37,738 bases of DNA from Reyranella sp. (GTDB lineage Bacteria; Pseudomonadota; Alphaproteobacteria; Reyranellales; Reyranellaceae): assembly GCA_021732285.1 (NCBI GenBank), contig JAKFVH010000156.1:1-37738 (forward strand), written 5' to 3'. The translations under genes were made by a program, and so were the position numbers. This document shows, piece by piece, positions 28,667-37,611 of the stretch. Below the pieces are notes generated by a model. The model was not told the DNA's origin, made no database searches, and saw nothing but the letters and a program-made list of their open reading frames with translations. The first letter of the stretch is position 1. Each line of letters starts with the position of its first letter.

Positions 28667-29491
28667 TCACCAGTCGCTCGAGCGCACGATCTTCATCAGG
28701 TCGTCGGCCATGGTGAGCGCGGTCAGCACGCCGGTCTTGGGATTGTCCGGCATGGCCAGCCCCAGCCGCTCCAACTTGAGCTCGCCCGAGTCGCTCACGA
28801 CCTCCAGGCGGCTGGCGTTGGTGCCGGCCGGCAGGGTCGGATCGGCCACCAGCTCGATGTCGGTATGCTGCAGGCCCGCGCCGCACAGCGCCACCGTGAC
28901 CGCGAGGTTGGCGTTCTTCGGGTAGAGCCGGCCGGCATCGGCGGGCTTGCCGCGGAAGATCACGGTCGGCTCCTTGATCGACGGCAGGTCGAACTCGGTC
29001 TCGGCCGGCGTGCCGTTCCAGGCATGCGGCGGCTTGATCGAGACGTACTTCACGCGCTCGAGCTTGCCGAGCCGCATGGCCAGAAGCCCGTCGAGGCCGG
29101 CGATGGCGCCTGACGGCAGGCGCAGGCGTGCACCGCTCTTCTCGGCCGCCTTGACGTGCTTCTTGTAGAGCTTGGGATCGCCGTAGGCGCCGGTGGCGAT
29201 CACCATCAGGTCGATGCCCTTCTTCAGGATGGTCTCGCCCCAGTCGCGCACCGCCTGCTGGCTCGCCGCCTCGACGACGACGTCGGGCTTGAGCTTCAAG
29301 AGCGCCTTCAGCGTCTCGACGACCGGTACCTTGCGGCCGACCTTCTTCTGCGTCTCCTTGGCCCGGCCCGGCCGCACCAGGACGCCGATGATGTCGATGT
29401 CGGGCTTCTTCTCGCGGAAGAGGTCGAACAGGGTCTGGCTGATGGCGCCGTAGCCGATCAAGGCGATCTTGAGCCGCTTCTTCCTGGCCAT
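28667..29491 (-). CDS. L-aspartate dehydrogenase-like protein (NadX family)
   Basis: A 274-aa NAD(P)-dependent protein with N-terminal Rossmann segment IALIGYGAISQTLFDLF. The central part contains LPSGAIAGLDGLLAMRLGKL, and the C-terminal part contains NPKTGVLTALTMADDLM. Both match the aspartate dehydrogenase / DUF108 family, whose members convert aspartate to iminoaspartate, sometimes for NAD synthesis. The start ATG at 29491 follows GGGGGAA; the open frame to 29557 extends into the promoter of the tRNA gene and was rejected. It ends seven bases from the VOC gene stop. No nadA or nadC lies next to it, so the true physiological role is open. Confidence 0.85.
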   Translation of the reverse strand: MARKKRLKIALIGYGAISQTLFDLFREKKPDIDIIGVLVRPGRAKETQKKVGRKVPVVETLKALLKLKPDVVVEAASQQAVRDWGETILKKGIDLMVIATGAYGDPKLYKKHVKAAEKSGARLRLPSGAIAGLDGLLAMRLGKLERVKYVSIKPPHAWNGTPAETEFDLPSIKEPTVIFRGKPADAGRLYPKNANLAVTVALCGAGLQHTDIELVADPTLPAGTNASRLEVVSDSGELKLERLGLAMPDNPKTGVLTALTMADDLMKIVRSSDW

Positions 29492-29547
29492 GCAGTTCCC
29501 CCGCGAATTCCCGAAAAGCGCCGCACTATAGCGACGAGCCGCGGGCC

Positions 29548-29576
29548 TTGCGACCATGAGGGGGCACGGTTATAAC
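29548..29576 (+). promoter_or_regulatory. Sigma-70-type promoter of tRNA-Pro
   Basis: TTGCGA (29548-29553) and TATAAC (29571-29576) are separated by exactly 17 bases. Transcription would begin near 29583, about 29 bases before the mature tRNA. Confidence 0.7.
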
Positions 29577-29611
29577 CCCGCCTCCCGAGCGGGGGTGCCT
29601 CCGTCTTCTGA

Positions 29612-29688
29612 CGGAGTGTAGCTCAGCCTGGTAGAGCACTAGCTTCGGGAGCTAGGGGCCGGAGGTTCGAATCCTCTCACTCCGACCA
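29612..29688 (+). tRNA. tRNA-Pro, anticodon CGG
   Basis: A complete 77-base cloverleaf. The acceptor stem pairs CGGAGTG with CACTCCG, the D arm reads GCTC-AGCCTGGTA-GAGC, and the anticodon stem CTAGC/GCTAG encloses TTCGGGA with anticodon CGG at 29646-29648. The T arm is GGAGG-TTCGAAT-CCTCT and the 3' end ACCA is encoded. It reads the codon CCG. It has its own promoter and terminator and so is a single-gene unit. Confidence 0.97.
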
Positions 29689-29696
29689 ATCGGGAC

Positions 29697-29730
29697 AAAC
29701 GGCGCGCAGCGATGCGCGCCGTTTTGCTTT
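29697..29730 (+). terminator. Intrinsic terminator of tRNA-Pro
   Basis: A ten-base stem ACGGCGCGCA/TGCGCGCCGT (29699-29722) with loop GCGA is followed by TTTGCTTT. It begins 11 bases after the end of the tRNA. Confidence 0.88.
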
Positions 29731-29741
29731 GCGGCGTCCTG

Positions 29742-30038
29742 CTAGAACGCCGGCCGCCCACCGGGCTGGGGAATCTGCGAGCTGCGCCGGCCCGTGGGAT
29801 CGCCCGGAGCGATCACGTAGGACGGCGTGCCGGGCGGGTTCGCATCGAGCGCCGACGGCGGCATGTTGTCGGTCATCGGGCCAGGCGGCTGGCCGGGCGC
29901 GCTGCTCTGCGGCGGCTGACCGCTGGTGTTGACGGGCGGCGTGACGGGCGCCGCCGGACTCGGGACGGGCTGATTGGGCGGCGCGCAGGCAGCTGCCAAG
30001 GCGCCGACGGCGACAACGCTGAGCCAAGTGCGAATCAC
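29742..30038 (-). CDS. Small proline-rich lipoprotein
   Basis: A 98-aa protein with a short signal sequence and lipobox LAAAC, the lipid-bearing Cys at residue 18. The mature part is mostly Pro, Gly, Ser, Thr and Gln and is probably disordered (for example NQPVPSPAAPVTPP). The GTG start at 30038 follows GGGAGG at good distance. The open frame extends back to 30293 but there is no start or protein-like sequence there, and a promoter lies inside that part. Function unknown; a cell-envelope spacer or attachment role is possible. Confidence 0.7.
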   Translation of the reverse strand: MIRTWLSVVAVGALAAACAPPNQPVPSPAAPVTPPVNTSGQPPQSSAPGQPPGPMTDNMPPSALDANPPGTPSYVIAPGDPTGRRSSQIPQPGGRPAF

Positions 30039-30077
30039 ATCTGCCTCCCTGCCGATCGAGCGGCGGTGGATTTCCAT

Positions 30078-30106
30078 AGAATACTCAAGCGGCCACGAAA
30101 CTGCAA
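30078..30106 (-). promoter_or_regulatory. Sigma-70-type promoter of the lipoprotein gene
   Basis: On the minus strand TTGCAG (30101-30106) and TATTCT (30078-30083) are spaced by 17 bases. The GTG start lies 40 bases further. It also argues that the lipoprotein gene starts at 30038. Confidence 0.6.
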
Positions 30107-30314
30107 AATCGCGTGACGTTTCATTTGATGCCGTGTTCCGCGCGTTGACCTTCACCGGGAATGTCGGCACGCTGTTTTCACCGCGCACCAGTAGGTTTGT
30201 CCCGTGGGCGACCGAAGTCTCAAGCGCGAGCCCGTGAGGAGGCAGCCTATCGAGTAAGCGTTCCATCCATATAGCCAACTTCGGCCCAAACAATCCGATC
30301 TGGGAGGCGGCGTC

Positions 30315-31943
30315 ATGACCGACGAAGCGAACAAAAAGGGTCCCGAAAGTACGAGGCGTGAGTTCCTTACCGCGACGACGGCGCTGGCTGGCGCTGCACT
30401 TGCGGGATTGCCCGGCTCTGCCGAGGCTGAGCCGAAGCGCAACCCGAAGCGCGGTGGCACCCTGCGTTTCGGTACGCGCGACGACTCGATCGCACTAGAT
30501 ACGCATCGCAACATTATTTACTTCGTTTCCCATCCGCTGACCGGCATCACCGGCGGGCTGGTCGACTTCGACGACAAGATGCAGCCCAAGCCGGCCGTAG
30601 CCGAATCGTGGGACGCCTCGTCCGACCTCATGACCTGGACGTTCAAGCTCCGGCGCGGCGCGGAGTATCACAACGGCCAGACCATCGATGCTGAATCGGT
30701 CAAGTGGAACATCGAGCGCATCAAGGATCCCAAGATCAGTCACGCCTTCACGCGCTCGGTCCTGTCGGACGTCGAGCGTGTCACCGTGGACGACAAGCAC
30801 ACCATCCGGTTCCATCTCAAGGAGGCCCACGCAGCTCTCGACATCAACCTCATCTACTACCCGGTGAACCTCATGGCGCCGGGCGCGGTCGACACGGCCG
30901 ACACGCATCCGGTCAACTGCGGCCCGTTCAAGTTCAAGTCGTGGCGGCGCCTCGACGTCTGCGAGCTGGTCCGCTTCGAGAACTTCTGGGAAACCGACTC
31001 GGAGGGCAACTCGCTGCCCTATCTCGACGCTCTGGTCGGACGGCCGAAGAAGGAGGACCGCGTCCGCCTGACGGCGCTGCGCACGGGCGAGCTCGACCTC
31101 ATCGACAACGTCGCCTATGCCGATGCACCGGCCTTCAAGAAGGACCACGGCAGGACCTTCGACACCTGGAATGTGCCCCAGGTCGGCACGGCAATGATGT
31201 TCTTCAACGTCAAGAACGGCCTGTTGTCGGAAAAGGACAACCCCGATGCCCACCTGCTGCGGCAGGCGATCGCGCATGCCGTCGACCACGAGGGCATCCA
31301 CCAGGCGGTGTTCAACGGCATCGGCGAGATCTCCAAGGGCTTCTACAGCTCGGCCAGCCCCTGGCACTCGAAGGACATCGAAGGCTGGCCGAAGTTCGAT
31401 CCCGACAAGGCCAAGGCGCTGCGCAAGAAGGCCAAGGGCGGCGACGAGAAGTTCACCATCATCGCCAACGACACCTTCCCCTACATGCAGCAGTCAGGCG
31501 AGCTTGTGCACGCCATGCTGAAGGACGCCGGCTTCAATGCCGTGCTCGAGATCCTGCCGTCGCCGGTCATGCTCGAGAAGCAGAACAAGGGCGACTACAA
31601 CATCGACTCGACGGCCAACTCCTACCGCCTCGACCCCGACGGCTGGTACGGCCGCAACATCCTGTCGACCGCGCCGGAGAACCGCCGCCGCATCGGCTAC
31701 AAGAACGAAAAGGCCGACCAGATCATCCTGGCGGCGCGCAAGGAGCGCGACCAGGCCAAGCGCAGGCTGATGTACGCCGACGTCGAGACGCTGGTGAACC
31801 GCGACCTGCCGATGCTCTACACGCACTTCGTGCCGTTGATGATGGCCGGCAACCGCGCCCGCGTGAAGGGCTTCAACGTGTCCTACTCGGGACCCTGGAG
31901 CTACACGGGCGCCGGCATGCGACGTACCTGGATCGAAGGCTGA
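30315..31943 (+). CDS. Tat-exported peptide-type substrate-binding protein (SBP family 5)
   Basis: A 542-aa DppA/OppA-family binding protein. The N-terminus has a twin-arginine motif STRREFL (residues 12-18), a hydrophobic stretch and a cleavage site after about residue 38 (SAEA). It is therefore likely exported folded by the Tat system, unlike the Sec-type binding protein of the first operon. The fold start reads GGTLRFGTRDDSIALDT. The gene has the ribosome-binding site GGGAGG and heads a second ABC operon. The ligand is unknown; use of Tat suggests a cofactor-bound or fast-folding protein. Confidence 0.93.
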   Translation: MTDEANKKGPESTRREFLTATTALAGAALAGLPGSAEAEPKRNPKRGGTLRFGTRDDSIALDTHRNIIYFVSHPLTGITGGLVDFDDKMQPKPAVAESWDASSDLMTWTFKLRRGAEYHNGQTIDAESVKWNIERIKDPKISHAFTRSVLSDVERVTVDDKHTIRFHLKEAHAALDINLIYYPVNLMAPGAVDTADTHPVNCGPFKFKSWRRLDVCELVRFENFWETDSEGNSLPYLDALVGRPKKEDRVRLTALRTGELDLIDNVAYADAPAFKKDHGRTFDTWNVPQVGTAMMFFNVKNGLLSEKDNPDAHLLRQAIAHAVDHEGIHQAVFNGIGEISKGFYSSASPWHSKDIEGWPKFDPDKAKALRKKAKGGDEKFTIIANDTFPYMQQSGELVHAMLKDAGFNAVLEILPSPVMLEKQNKGDYNIDSTANSYRLDPDGWYGRNILSTAPENRRRIGYKNEKADQIILAARKERDQAKRRLMYADVETLVNRDLPMLYTHFVPLMMAGNRARVKGFNVSYSGPWSYTGAGMRRTWIEG

Positions 31944-31961
31944 GTCGGAGCGGGTTGGGCG

Positions 31962-32912
31962 ATGCTTGCCTATACGCTCCGCCGCATCGCCCAGCTCATC
32001 CCCGTCCTGCTCGTGTTGAGCGTAGCGGTGTTCAGTTTCGTCGAGGCGCTGCCGGGTTCCATCGTCGACACGCTGGTCGGCACCGAGGGCGGCGACATCG
32101 AGGAAGCGCGCGCCATCCTCACCAAGGAGTACGGCCTCGACCGGCCGGTTCACGAGCGCTACGTGCTGTGGCTGGGACGCGCCCTGCAGTTCGATTTCGG
32201 CAAGTCGCTGGTCACGCGGCGGCCGATCTCGACCGAGCTCCTGAGCCGCATCCCGGCCACGGTCTACCTGGCCGCGGTCGGGATCGTGATCTCCTTGCTG
32301 ATCGCCGTGCCGCTCGGCACCTTCGCCGCCGTGCGCCGCAATTCCGCGGTCGACTACACCGCACAGGTGACGTCGCTCGCCGGCATCTCGATCCCGGAGT
32401 TCTGGTTCGCGATCCTCTGCGTGCTGCTGTTCTCGCTGTACCTCGGCTGGCTGCCGTCCTCCGGCTATGTCAGCCCGTTCGAGGATTTCTGGGGTAGCCT
32501 GCAGTTCCTGATCCTTCCGGCAGCCGCCATCGGCTTCCGGCAGGCGGCGTTCACGACGCGGCTGACGCGGTCTTCCATGCTCGACGAGCTCAGCAAGGAG
32601 TACGTCGATACCGCGCGCGCACTCGGCCACAGCGAGCGCAAGGTGATCTTCAAGTACACGCTGCGCAACGCCATGATCCCGACCATCACCATCTCGGGCC
32701 TGCAGCTCGCCAACCTGCTCGGCGGCACCGTGGTGCTGGAGTCGATCTTCGCCTGGCCGGGCATCGGTCGAGCAATCTTCGAGGCGATCCTGCAACGCGA
32801 CTATCCGCTGATCCAGGCGGGCGTGCTCGTCCTAGGCTGCATCGTCGTCGTCATGAACCTGCTGGTCGACCTGACCTACAGGCTGCTCAACCCGCGCGTC
32901 ACGTTCGCCTAG
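31962..32912 (+). CDS. Opp/Dpp-type ABC transporter permease (B subunit), second operon
   Basis: A 316-aa inner-membrane permease. The start MLAYTLRRIAQLIPVLLVLS forms the first helix, and the coupling loop EYVDTARALGHSERKVIFKY with LRNAMIPTI is intact. It lies 18 bases after the binding-protein gene, and 11 bases before the next permease. It has a weak ribosome-binding site. It should form a heterodimer with the following gene product. Confidence 0.94.
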   Translation: MLAYTLRRIAQLIPVLLVLSVAVFSFVEALPGSIVDTLVGTEGGDIEEARAILTKEYGLDRPVHERYVLWLGRALQFDFGKSLVTRRPISTELLSRIPATVYLAAVGIVISLLIAVPLGTFAAVRRNSAVDYTAQVTSLAGISIPEFWFAILCVLLFSLYLGWLPSSGYVSPFEDFWGSLQFLILPAAAIGFRQAAFTTRLTRSSMLDELSKEYVDTARALGHSERKVIFKYTLRNAMIPTITISGLQLANLLGGTVVLESIFAWPGIGRAIFEAILQRDYPLIQAGVLVLGCIVVVMNLLVDLTYRLLNPRVTFA

Positions 32913-32923
32913 GGGGACCGGCA

Positions 32924-33868
32924 ATGTCCGAACTGAAAGCCGACAAGCTGGTCGACGGCACTTTGGCCTGGCGCGCGCCGCCGCCGCCGCTGGTCCGGCG
33001 CATCGCCACCACGATCTCCAACGTCTGGTACGAGCTGCGCAAGAGCCGGACGGCGTCGATCGGCGCGGTCATGCTGGTGCTACTGTTCGGCGCCTGCATC
33101 GGCACGCCGTGGCTCGCCACGCACGATCCGATCAAGCAGAACTACCGTGAGCGGCTGCAGCCGCCCTCGGAGAAGCACCTGCTGGGCACCGACCGCATGG
33201 GCCGCGACATCTACTCGCGCCTGCTTTACGGCGGGCGGCGGCTGGTGACCATTGCTGTCGTGGCGGTCACGCTCTCGCTGGTGGTGGGCGTGCCATTCGG
33301 TGTGTTGACCGGTTACTTCGGCGGACTCGCCGACACCATCGGCATGCGCATCGTCGACGGGCTGCTCGCTTTCCCGGGTTTGCTACTTTATCTCCTGTTC
33401 GTGACGGTTGCCCAGGCTTGGAAATTCGAGGGAGTGATGCTCGATGTCGTGCTGGTGGGAGCGCTTGCTCTTGCCGGCATGCCTGAGAAAGCGCGGCTCG
33501 CGCGAGGCTCAGTGCTGGCCGAGAAGCAGAAGGAGTACGTCGAGGCGTCCCGTGCGGTCGGCGATTCCCCGGCCAGAATCGCGCTGAGCCAGATCCTGCC
33601 GAACATCTTGTCGCCGCTGATCGTCACCGCCACGGTGCGGCTGGGCTTCGTGATTCTCATCGTGGCCGCCTTGTCCTTCCTCGGGTTGGGCACGCCGCCG
33701 CCGACACCGGATTGGGGGTCCGACCTCAGCGCCGCTCGCGACTACATGGAAACCCATCCGCTGATCGCGGCCTTCCCGGGCCTCGCCATCTGCTACACGG
33801 TGCTGGCCTTCAACCTGTTCGGCGACGGCTTGCGCGACATCCTCGACCCGCGGCTGGCGGAGCGTTGA
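32924..33868 (+). CDS. Opp/Dpp-type ABC transporter permease (C subunit), second operon
   Basis: A 314-aa permease. After a 45-residue soluble N-terminus comes the first helix (ASIGAVMLVLLFGACIG) and the family motif KHLLGTDRMGRDIYSRLLYG. The coupling loop is EYVEASRAVGDSPARIALSQ, and the C-terminus ends LFGDGLRDILDPR. The ribosome-binding site GGGGGA is strong. It is followed two bases later by the first ATPase gene, so the operon is compact. Confidence 0.94.
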   Translation: MSELKADKLVDGTLAWRAPPPPLVRRIATTISNVWYELRKSRTASIGAVMLVLLFGACIGTPWLATHDPIKQNYRERLQPPSEKHLLGTDRMGRDIYSRLLYGGRRLVTIAVVAVTLSLVVGVPFGVLTGYFGGLADTIGMRIVDGLLAFPGLLLYLLFVTVAQAWKFEGVMLDVVLVGALALAGMPEKARLARGSVLAEKQKEYVEASRAVGDSPARIALSQILPNILSPLIVTATVRLGFVILIVAALSFLGLGTPPPTPDWGSDLSAARDYMETHPLIAAFPGLAICYTVLAFNLFGDGLRDILDPRLAER

Positions 33869-33870
33869 GC

Positions 33871-34847
33871 ATGGCCGAGACGGTTCTGGCACTCGACGAG
33901 CTCACCGTGCGCTTTCGTCTGCGGCGCGGCGACCTCACCGCAGTCGACGGCGTGTCCTTCTCGATCGAGCGCGGCCAGACCTTCGGCCTGGTGGGCGAAT
34001 CGGGCTCGGGCAAGTCGGTGACGGCCAAGGCGATCATGCGCCTGATCCCGGACCCTCCCGGCGAGATCCCGCACGGCCGCGTGCTGTTCGAGGGCAGCAA
34101 CATTTTGGACAAGAGCGATACCGAGATGCGCGCGCTGCGCGGGCGGCGCATCGGCATGGTGTTCCAGGAGCCGATGAGCGCCCTCAATCCGGTGTTCACC
34201 GTGTGCGACCAGATCTCCGACGCCCTGCGCACCAACTTGGGCCTCTCCAAGGCCGAGGCGCGCGAGCGGGTGATCGAGCTCCTGTCGCTGGTCGGCATCC
34301 CCTCTCCGCAGAAGCGCCTCGACAGCTACGTGCACGAATTCTCGGGCGGCATGCGCCAGCGCGTCATGCTGGCGATGGCGCTCAGCTGCAATCCCTCCTT
34401 CCTGATCGCCGACGAGCCGACCACGGCGCTCGACGTCACCATCCAGGCCACCATCCTCGAACTGATCACCGGCATGATCGAGCGCCTGGGCATGTCGCTC
34501 CTGTTCATCACCCACAATCTCGGCGTCGTCGCCCATGCCTGCGACCGCGTCGGCGTGATGTACGCCAGCCACATCGTCGAGCTCGGCGACACGCGCGAGA
34601 TCTTCGCCAATCCGCAGCATCCCTACACGGTGGGCCTGCTGAACTCGATCCCGCGGCTCGACGGCCAGGCCAAGTACCTGACGCCGATCGCGGGCTCGGT
34701 ATGCAACATGATGGACCCGCCCTCGGGCTGTAAGTTCCATCCCCGCTGCAGCCACGCCATGGATATCTGCCGCCGCGAGATCCCGCGGCTCAAGGAGATC
34801 GCGCCCGGCCATCTCGCGGCCTGCCATCTGCACGACCGGGGGACGGC

Positions 34848-34851
<4 letters not shown>
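33871..34851 (+). CDS. Opp/Dpp-type ABC transporter ATP-binding protein (D subunit), second operon
   Basis: A 326-aa ATPase with Walker A GESGSGKS, signature FSGGMRQR, Walker [13 protein letters not shown], and the C-terminal oligopeptide domain (CKFHPRCSHAMDICRRE). The ATG at 33871 is two bases from the previous stop. The open frame back to 33712 lies inside the permease gene. Its stop overlaps the start of the last ATPase gene by ATGA. Confidence 0.94.
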
Positions 34852-35834
<983 letters not shown>

Positions 35835-35841
35835 CCTCGTC

Positions 35842-35973
35842 ATTCCTCCCCAGCTTTGCTGGGGAGGTGGCCCGAAGGGCCGGAGGGGTCATGAGCATCA
35901 GGACCGCTGCCCATGACCGCTTCGCCCGCTGGGCGGGCACCTCCCCTTCGCGGACTCCGCAAAGGGGAGGAAT
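35842..35973. repeat. Complex multi-hairpin intergenic element
   Basis: Outer arms ATTCCTCCCC (35842-35851) and GGGGAGGAAT (35964-35973) enclose a chain of smaller palindromes. These are CCTCCCCAGC-ttt-GCTGGGGAGG (35845-35867), GGCCC-gaa-GGGCC (35869-35881), GGTCATG (35887-35893) with CATGACC (35912-35918), GCCCGC-tgg-GCGGGC (35924-35938) and CCTCCCCTT (35940-35948) with AAGGGGAGG (35962-35970). The element fills the gap between two convergent genes. It is of a type that I associate with repeated elements in alphaproteobacterial genomes, but copy number cannot be judged here. Confidence 0.85.
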
Positions 35974-35978
35974 TTAGA

Positions 35979-36269
35979 TCAGGTGCAGTTGGCCTGGGCG
36001 ATCACCACGGCGTCCAGGCCCTGCATCTGCTCCTGCGACAGGTTCGAGGGATCGAGCAGGTTGCCGCCGGGCGACATGGCGGCGTTGGACTTGCGCAGGC
36101 CCTCGATGGCGGCCTGACGCTTGTCGGCCGGCAGCTTGGAGGCGATGCACTCGCACATCTTCTGCGGCGTGGTCTGCATGCAGACCTGCATGAACGGATC
36201 CTGCGCGTGGGCACCGGTTGTTAGCGCCGAGACGAAAGCCAAGCCGAAGGCGCAGACGACGAAACGCAT
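35979..36269 (-). CDS. Small secreted cysteine-containing protein
   Basis: A 96-aa protein with a Sec signal peptide (MRFVVCAFGLAFVSALTTGA, cleavage after AHA near residue 22). The mature part has four cysteines (VCMQTTPQKMCECIASKLPA and the C-terminal QANCT), which could form disulfides. The helical segment LPADKRQAAIEGLRKSNAAM follows. I do not recognise the family. It lies 32 bases downstream of the TauE-like gene on the same strand and may be co-transcribed with it. Confidence 0.7.
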   Translation of the reverse strand: MRFVVCAFGLAFVSALTTGAHAQDPFMQVCMQTTPQKMCECIASKLPADKRQAAIEGLRKSNAAMSPGGNLLDPSNLSQEQMQGLDAVVIAQANCT

Positions 36270-36301
36270 GGAAATCTCTCCTGGAAAGCCGGCCGATACT
36301 A

Positions 36302-37063
36302 TCAGAACAGCCAGCCGCGCAGCAGGCCGAACAGGCCGGTGGCAAACAGGATGGCGAGCGCCACGTTACGGTAGAGCCGCTCGCTCGCCAGGCCATGGAA
36401 CGCCCGGCCGCCGGCCCAGGCGCCCAGGACCATGACCGGGAACAGCACCACGGCGCGGGCCAGCGCGTCGATGCCGGCCACGCCGGTTGCCAGCACGATG
36501 ACGATCAGCAGGAACTGCGTCAGGAAGTAATAGGTGACGATGTTGGCGCGGTTGACCTGCGGCGGGTCGTTGCCCGACAGCAGGTAGAGCAGCACCGGCG
36601 GGCCGCCGACGCTGGTGGTCGCCATCATGGCGCCCGACACCGCGCCGACCGCGACGGTGGCGGCCGTCGAGCGGCGGCCGGTGTATTTCCAGCCGGTCCA
36701 CATCAGCACGACGAAGGCTACGATGATCGCCGACACCGCCGTCACGATGGTGTTCTTGTCGACACTGGCCAGCAGCCAGACGCCGAGCGGCATGGCGGCG
36801 CAGGCCGCGATGCTCATCGGCGTCAGCACCTTCCAATCGGCGTGCCGGCGGACCTGCGGGAAGAGTTGCAGCGACACGACCAGCTCGATCGCCACCACGG
36901 TCACCACCATGTCGGCCGAGCCGAAGAGGATGGCGAAGATCGGCGCCATCAGCATGGCCGAGCCGAAGCCGGCAAAGCCGCGCATCAGGCCGGCGACCAG
37001 GGTGACGCCGATCGCGGTCCACAGACCGACACCGGCAAACAAGGACAAGATATAGGAGATCAT
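36302..37063 (-). CDS. TauE/SafE-family membrane permease
   Basis: A 253-aa inner-membrane protein with about eight helices in two related halves, as in the TauE/SafE family (sulfite, sulfoacetate or other organosulfur anion export). The first half has RGFAGFGSAMLMAPIFAILFG and the second has GAVSGAMMATTSVGGPPVLLYLLSG, both typical of the family. The ATG at 37063 has only a weak ribosome-binding site; an ATG ten codons upstream is also possible. The substrate is not evident. The sulfur link is shared with the PAPS genes at the other end of the window, but 32 kb apart, so I draw no conclusion. Confidence 0.88.
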   Translation of the reverse strand: MISYILSLFAGVGLWTAIGVTLVAGLMRGFAGFGSAMLMAPIFAILFGSADMVVTVVAIELVVSLQLFPQVRRHADWKVLTPMSIAACAAMPLGVWLLASVDKNTIVTAVSAIIVAFVVLMWTGWKYTGRRSTAATVAVGAVSGAMMATTSVGGPPVLLYLLSGNDPPQVNRANIVTYYFLTQFLLIVIVLATGVAGIDALARAVVLFPVMVLGAWAGGRAFHGLASERLYRNVALAILFATGLFGLLRGWLF

Positions 37064-37209
37064 TGAAGCGACTTCTCGGCACGAACCAGACACGACAGGC
37101 GATCCGCGGTCCGGACGGGCCGGAGCGGGATCAGCGCTTAAGTCGAAGGGTCTGCCGCTTCATGAGGCGCGGACTGTCGTCGATCTTGGTCGCGCGATCA
37201 AGCGGCCAA

Positions 37210-37611
37210 TCAAGCAGCAAGCTTGGCGCGCACGAAATCGATGCGGTCCTGACCCCAGAAAAGCTCGCCGTCGATGACGAAGGTCGGCACGGCGAACACG
37301 CCCTGCTGCTCGGCCTCCTGCTGGTGGCGCTTCAGCTCGGCGGCGCCCTCGCCCGCAGCGAAGGCGTCGAAGCCCGCGGCATCGACGCCGGCATCGGTCA
37401 GCAGGCCCGTGACGGCGGCGCGGTCCTCGTAGTCGAACTCGCGCTTGAAGAAGCGCGGATAGGCGAGATCGATCACGGCGCGGCCATGGCCGCTCTTGTC
37501 GGCGTAGAGCCAGGCGAGATGGACCAGCGTCTGGTCGAAGATCTTCTTGGGTCCGAGCAGGGTGATGCCACGCTTGTTCGCGAAGCGACGGGCGTCCAGG
37601 TAGAAATACTT
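37210..37611 (-). pseudogene. DsbA/HCCA-isomerase-like gene, 5' part cut off by an insertion sequence
   Basis: The frame encodes 133 residues that match the C-terminal two thirds of a DsbA-superfamily (2-hydroxychromene-2-carboxylate isomerase-like) protein. They run from KYFYLDARRFANKRGITLLG through LVHLAWLYADKSGHG to the thioredoxin-fold end GVFAVPTFVIDGELFWGQDR, with the cis-proline in VPTFV. The N-terminal strand and active-site region are missing: coding homology stops at 37611, exactly where the terminal repeat of an insertion sequence begins. The remainder should lie beyond the insertion sequence outside the window. The internal GTG at 37476 would give an 88-aa fragment but is unlikely to be functional. 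Confidence 0.75.

Noticed and set aside
29689..29741. tRNA-Pro 3' end as an integration site
   Set aside because: No integrase gene, no repeat of the tRNA end in the window and ordinary genes on both sides.
30039..30293. N-terminal extension of the lipoprotein frame
   Set aside because: A good promoter (30078-30106) lies inside it, and the lipobox needs the start at 30038 to form a signal peptide.
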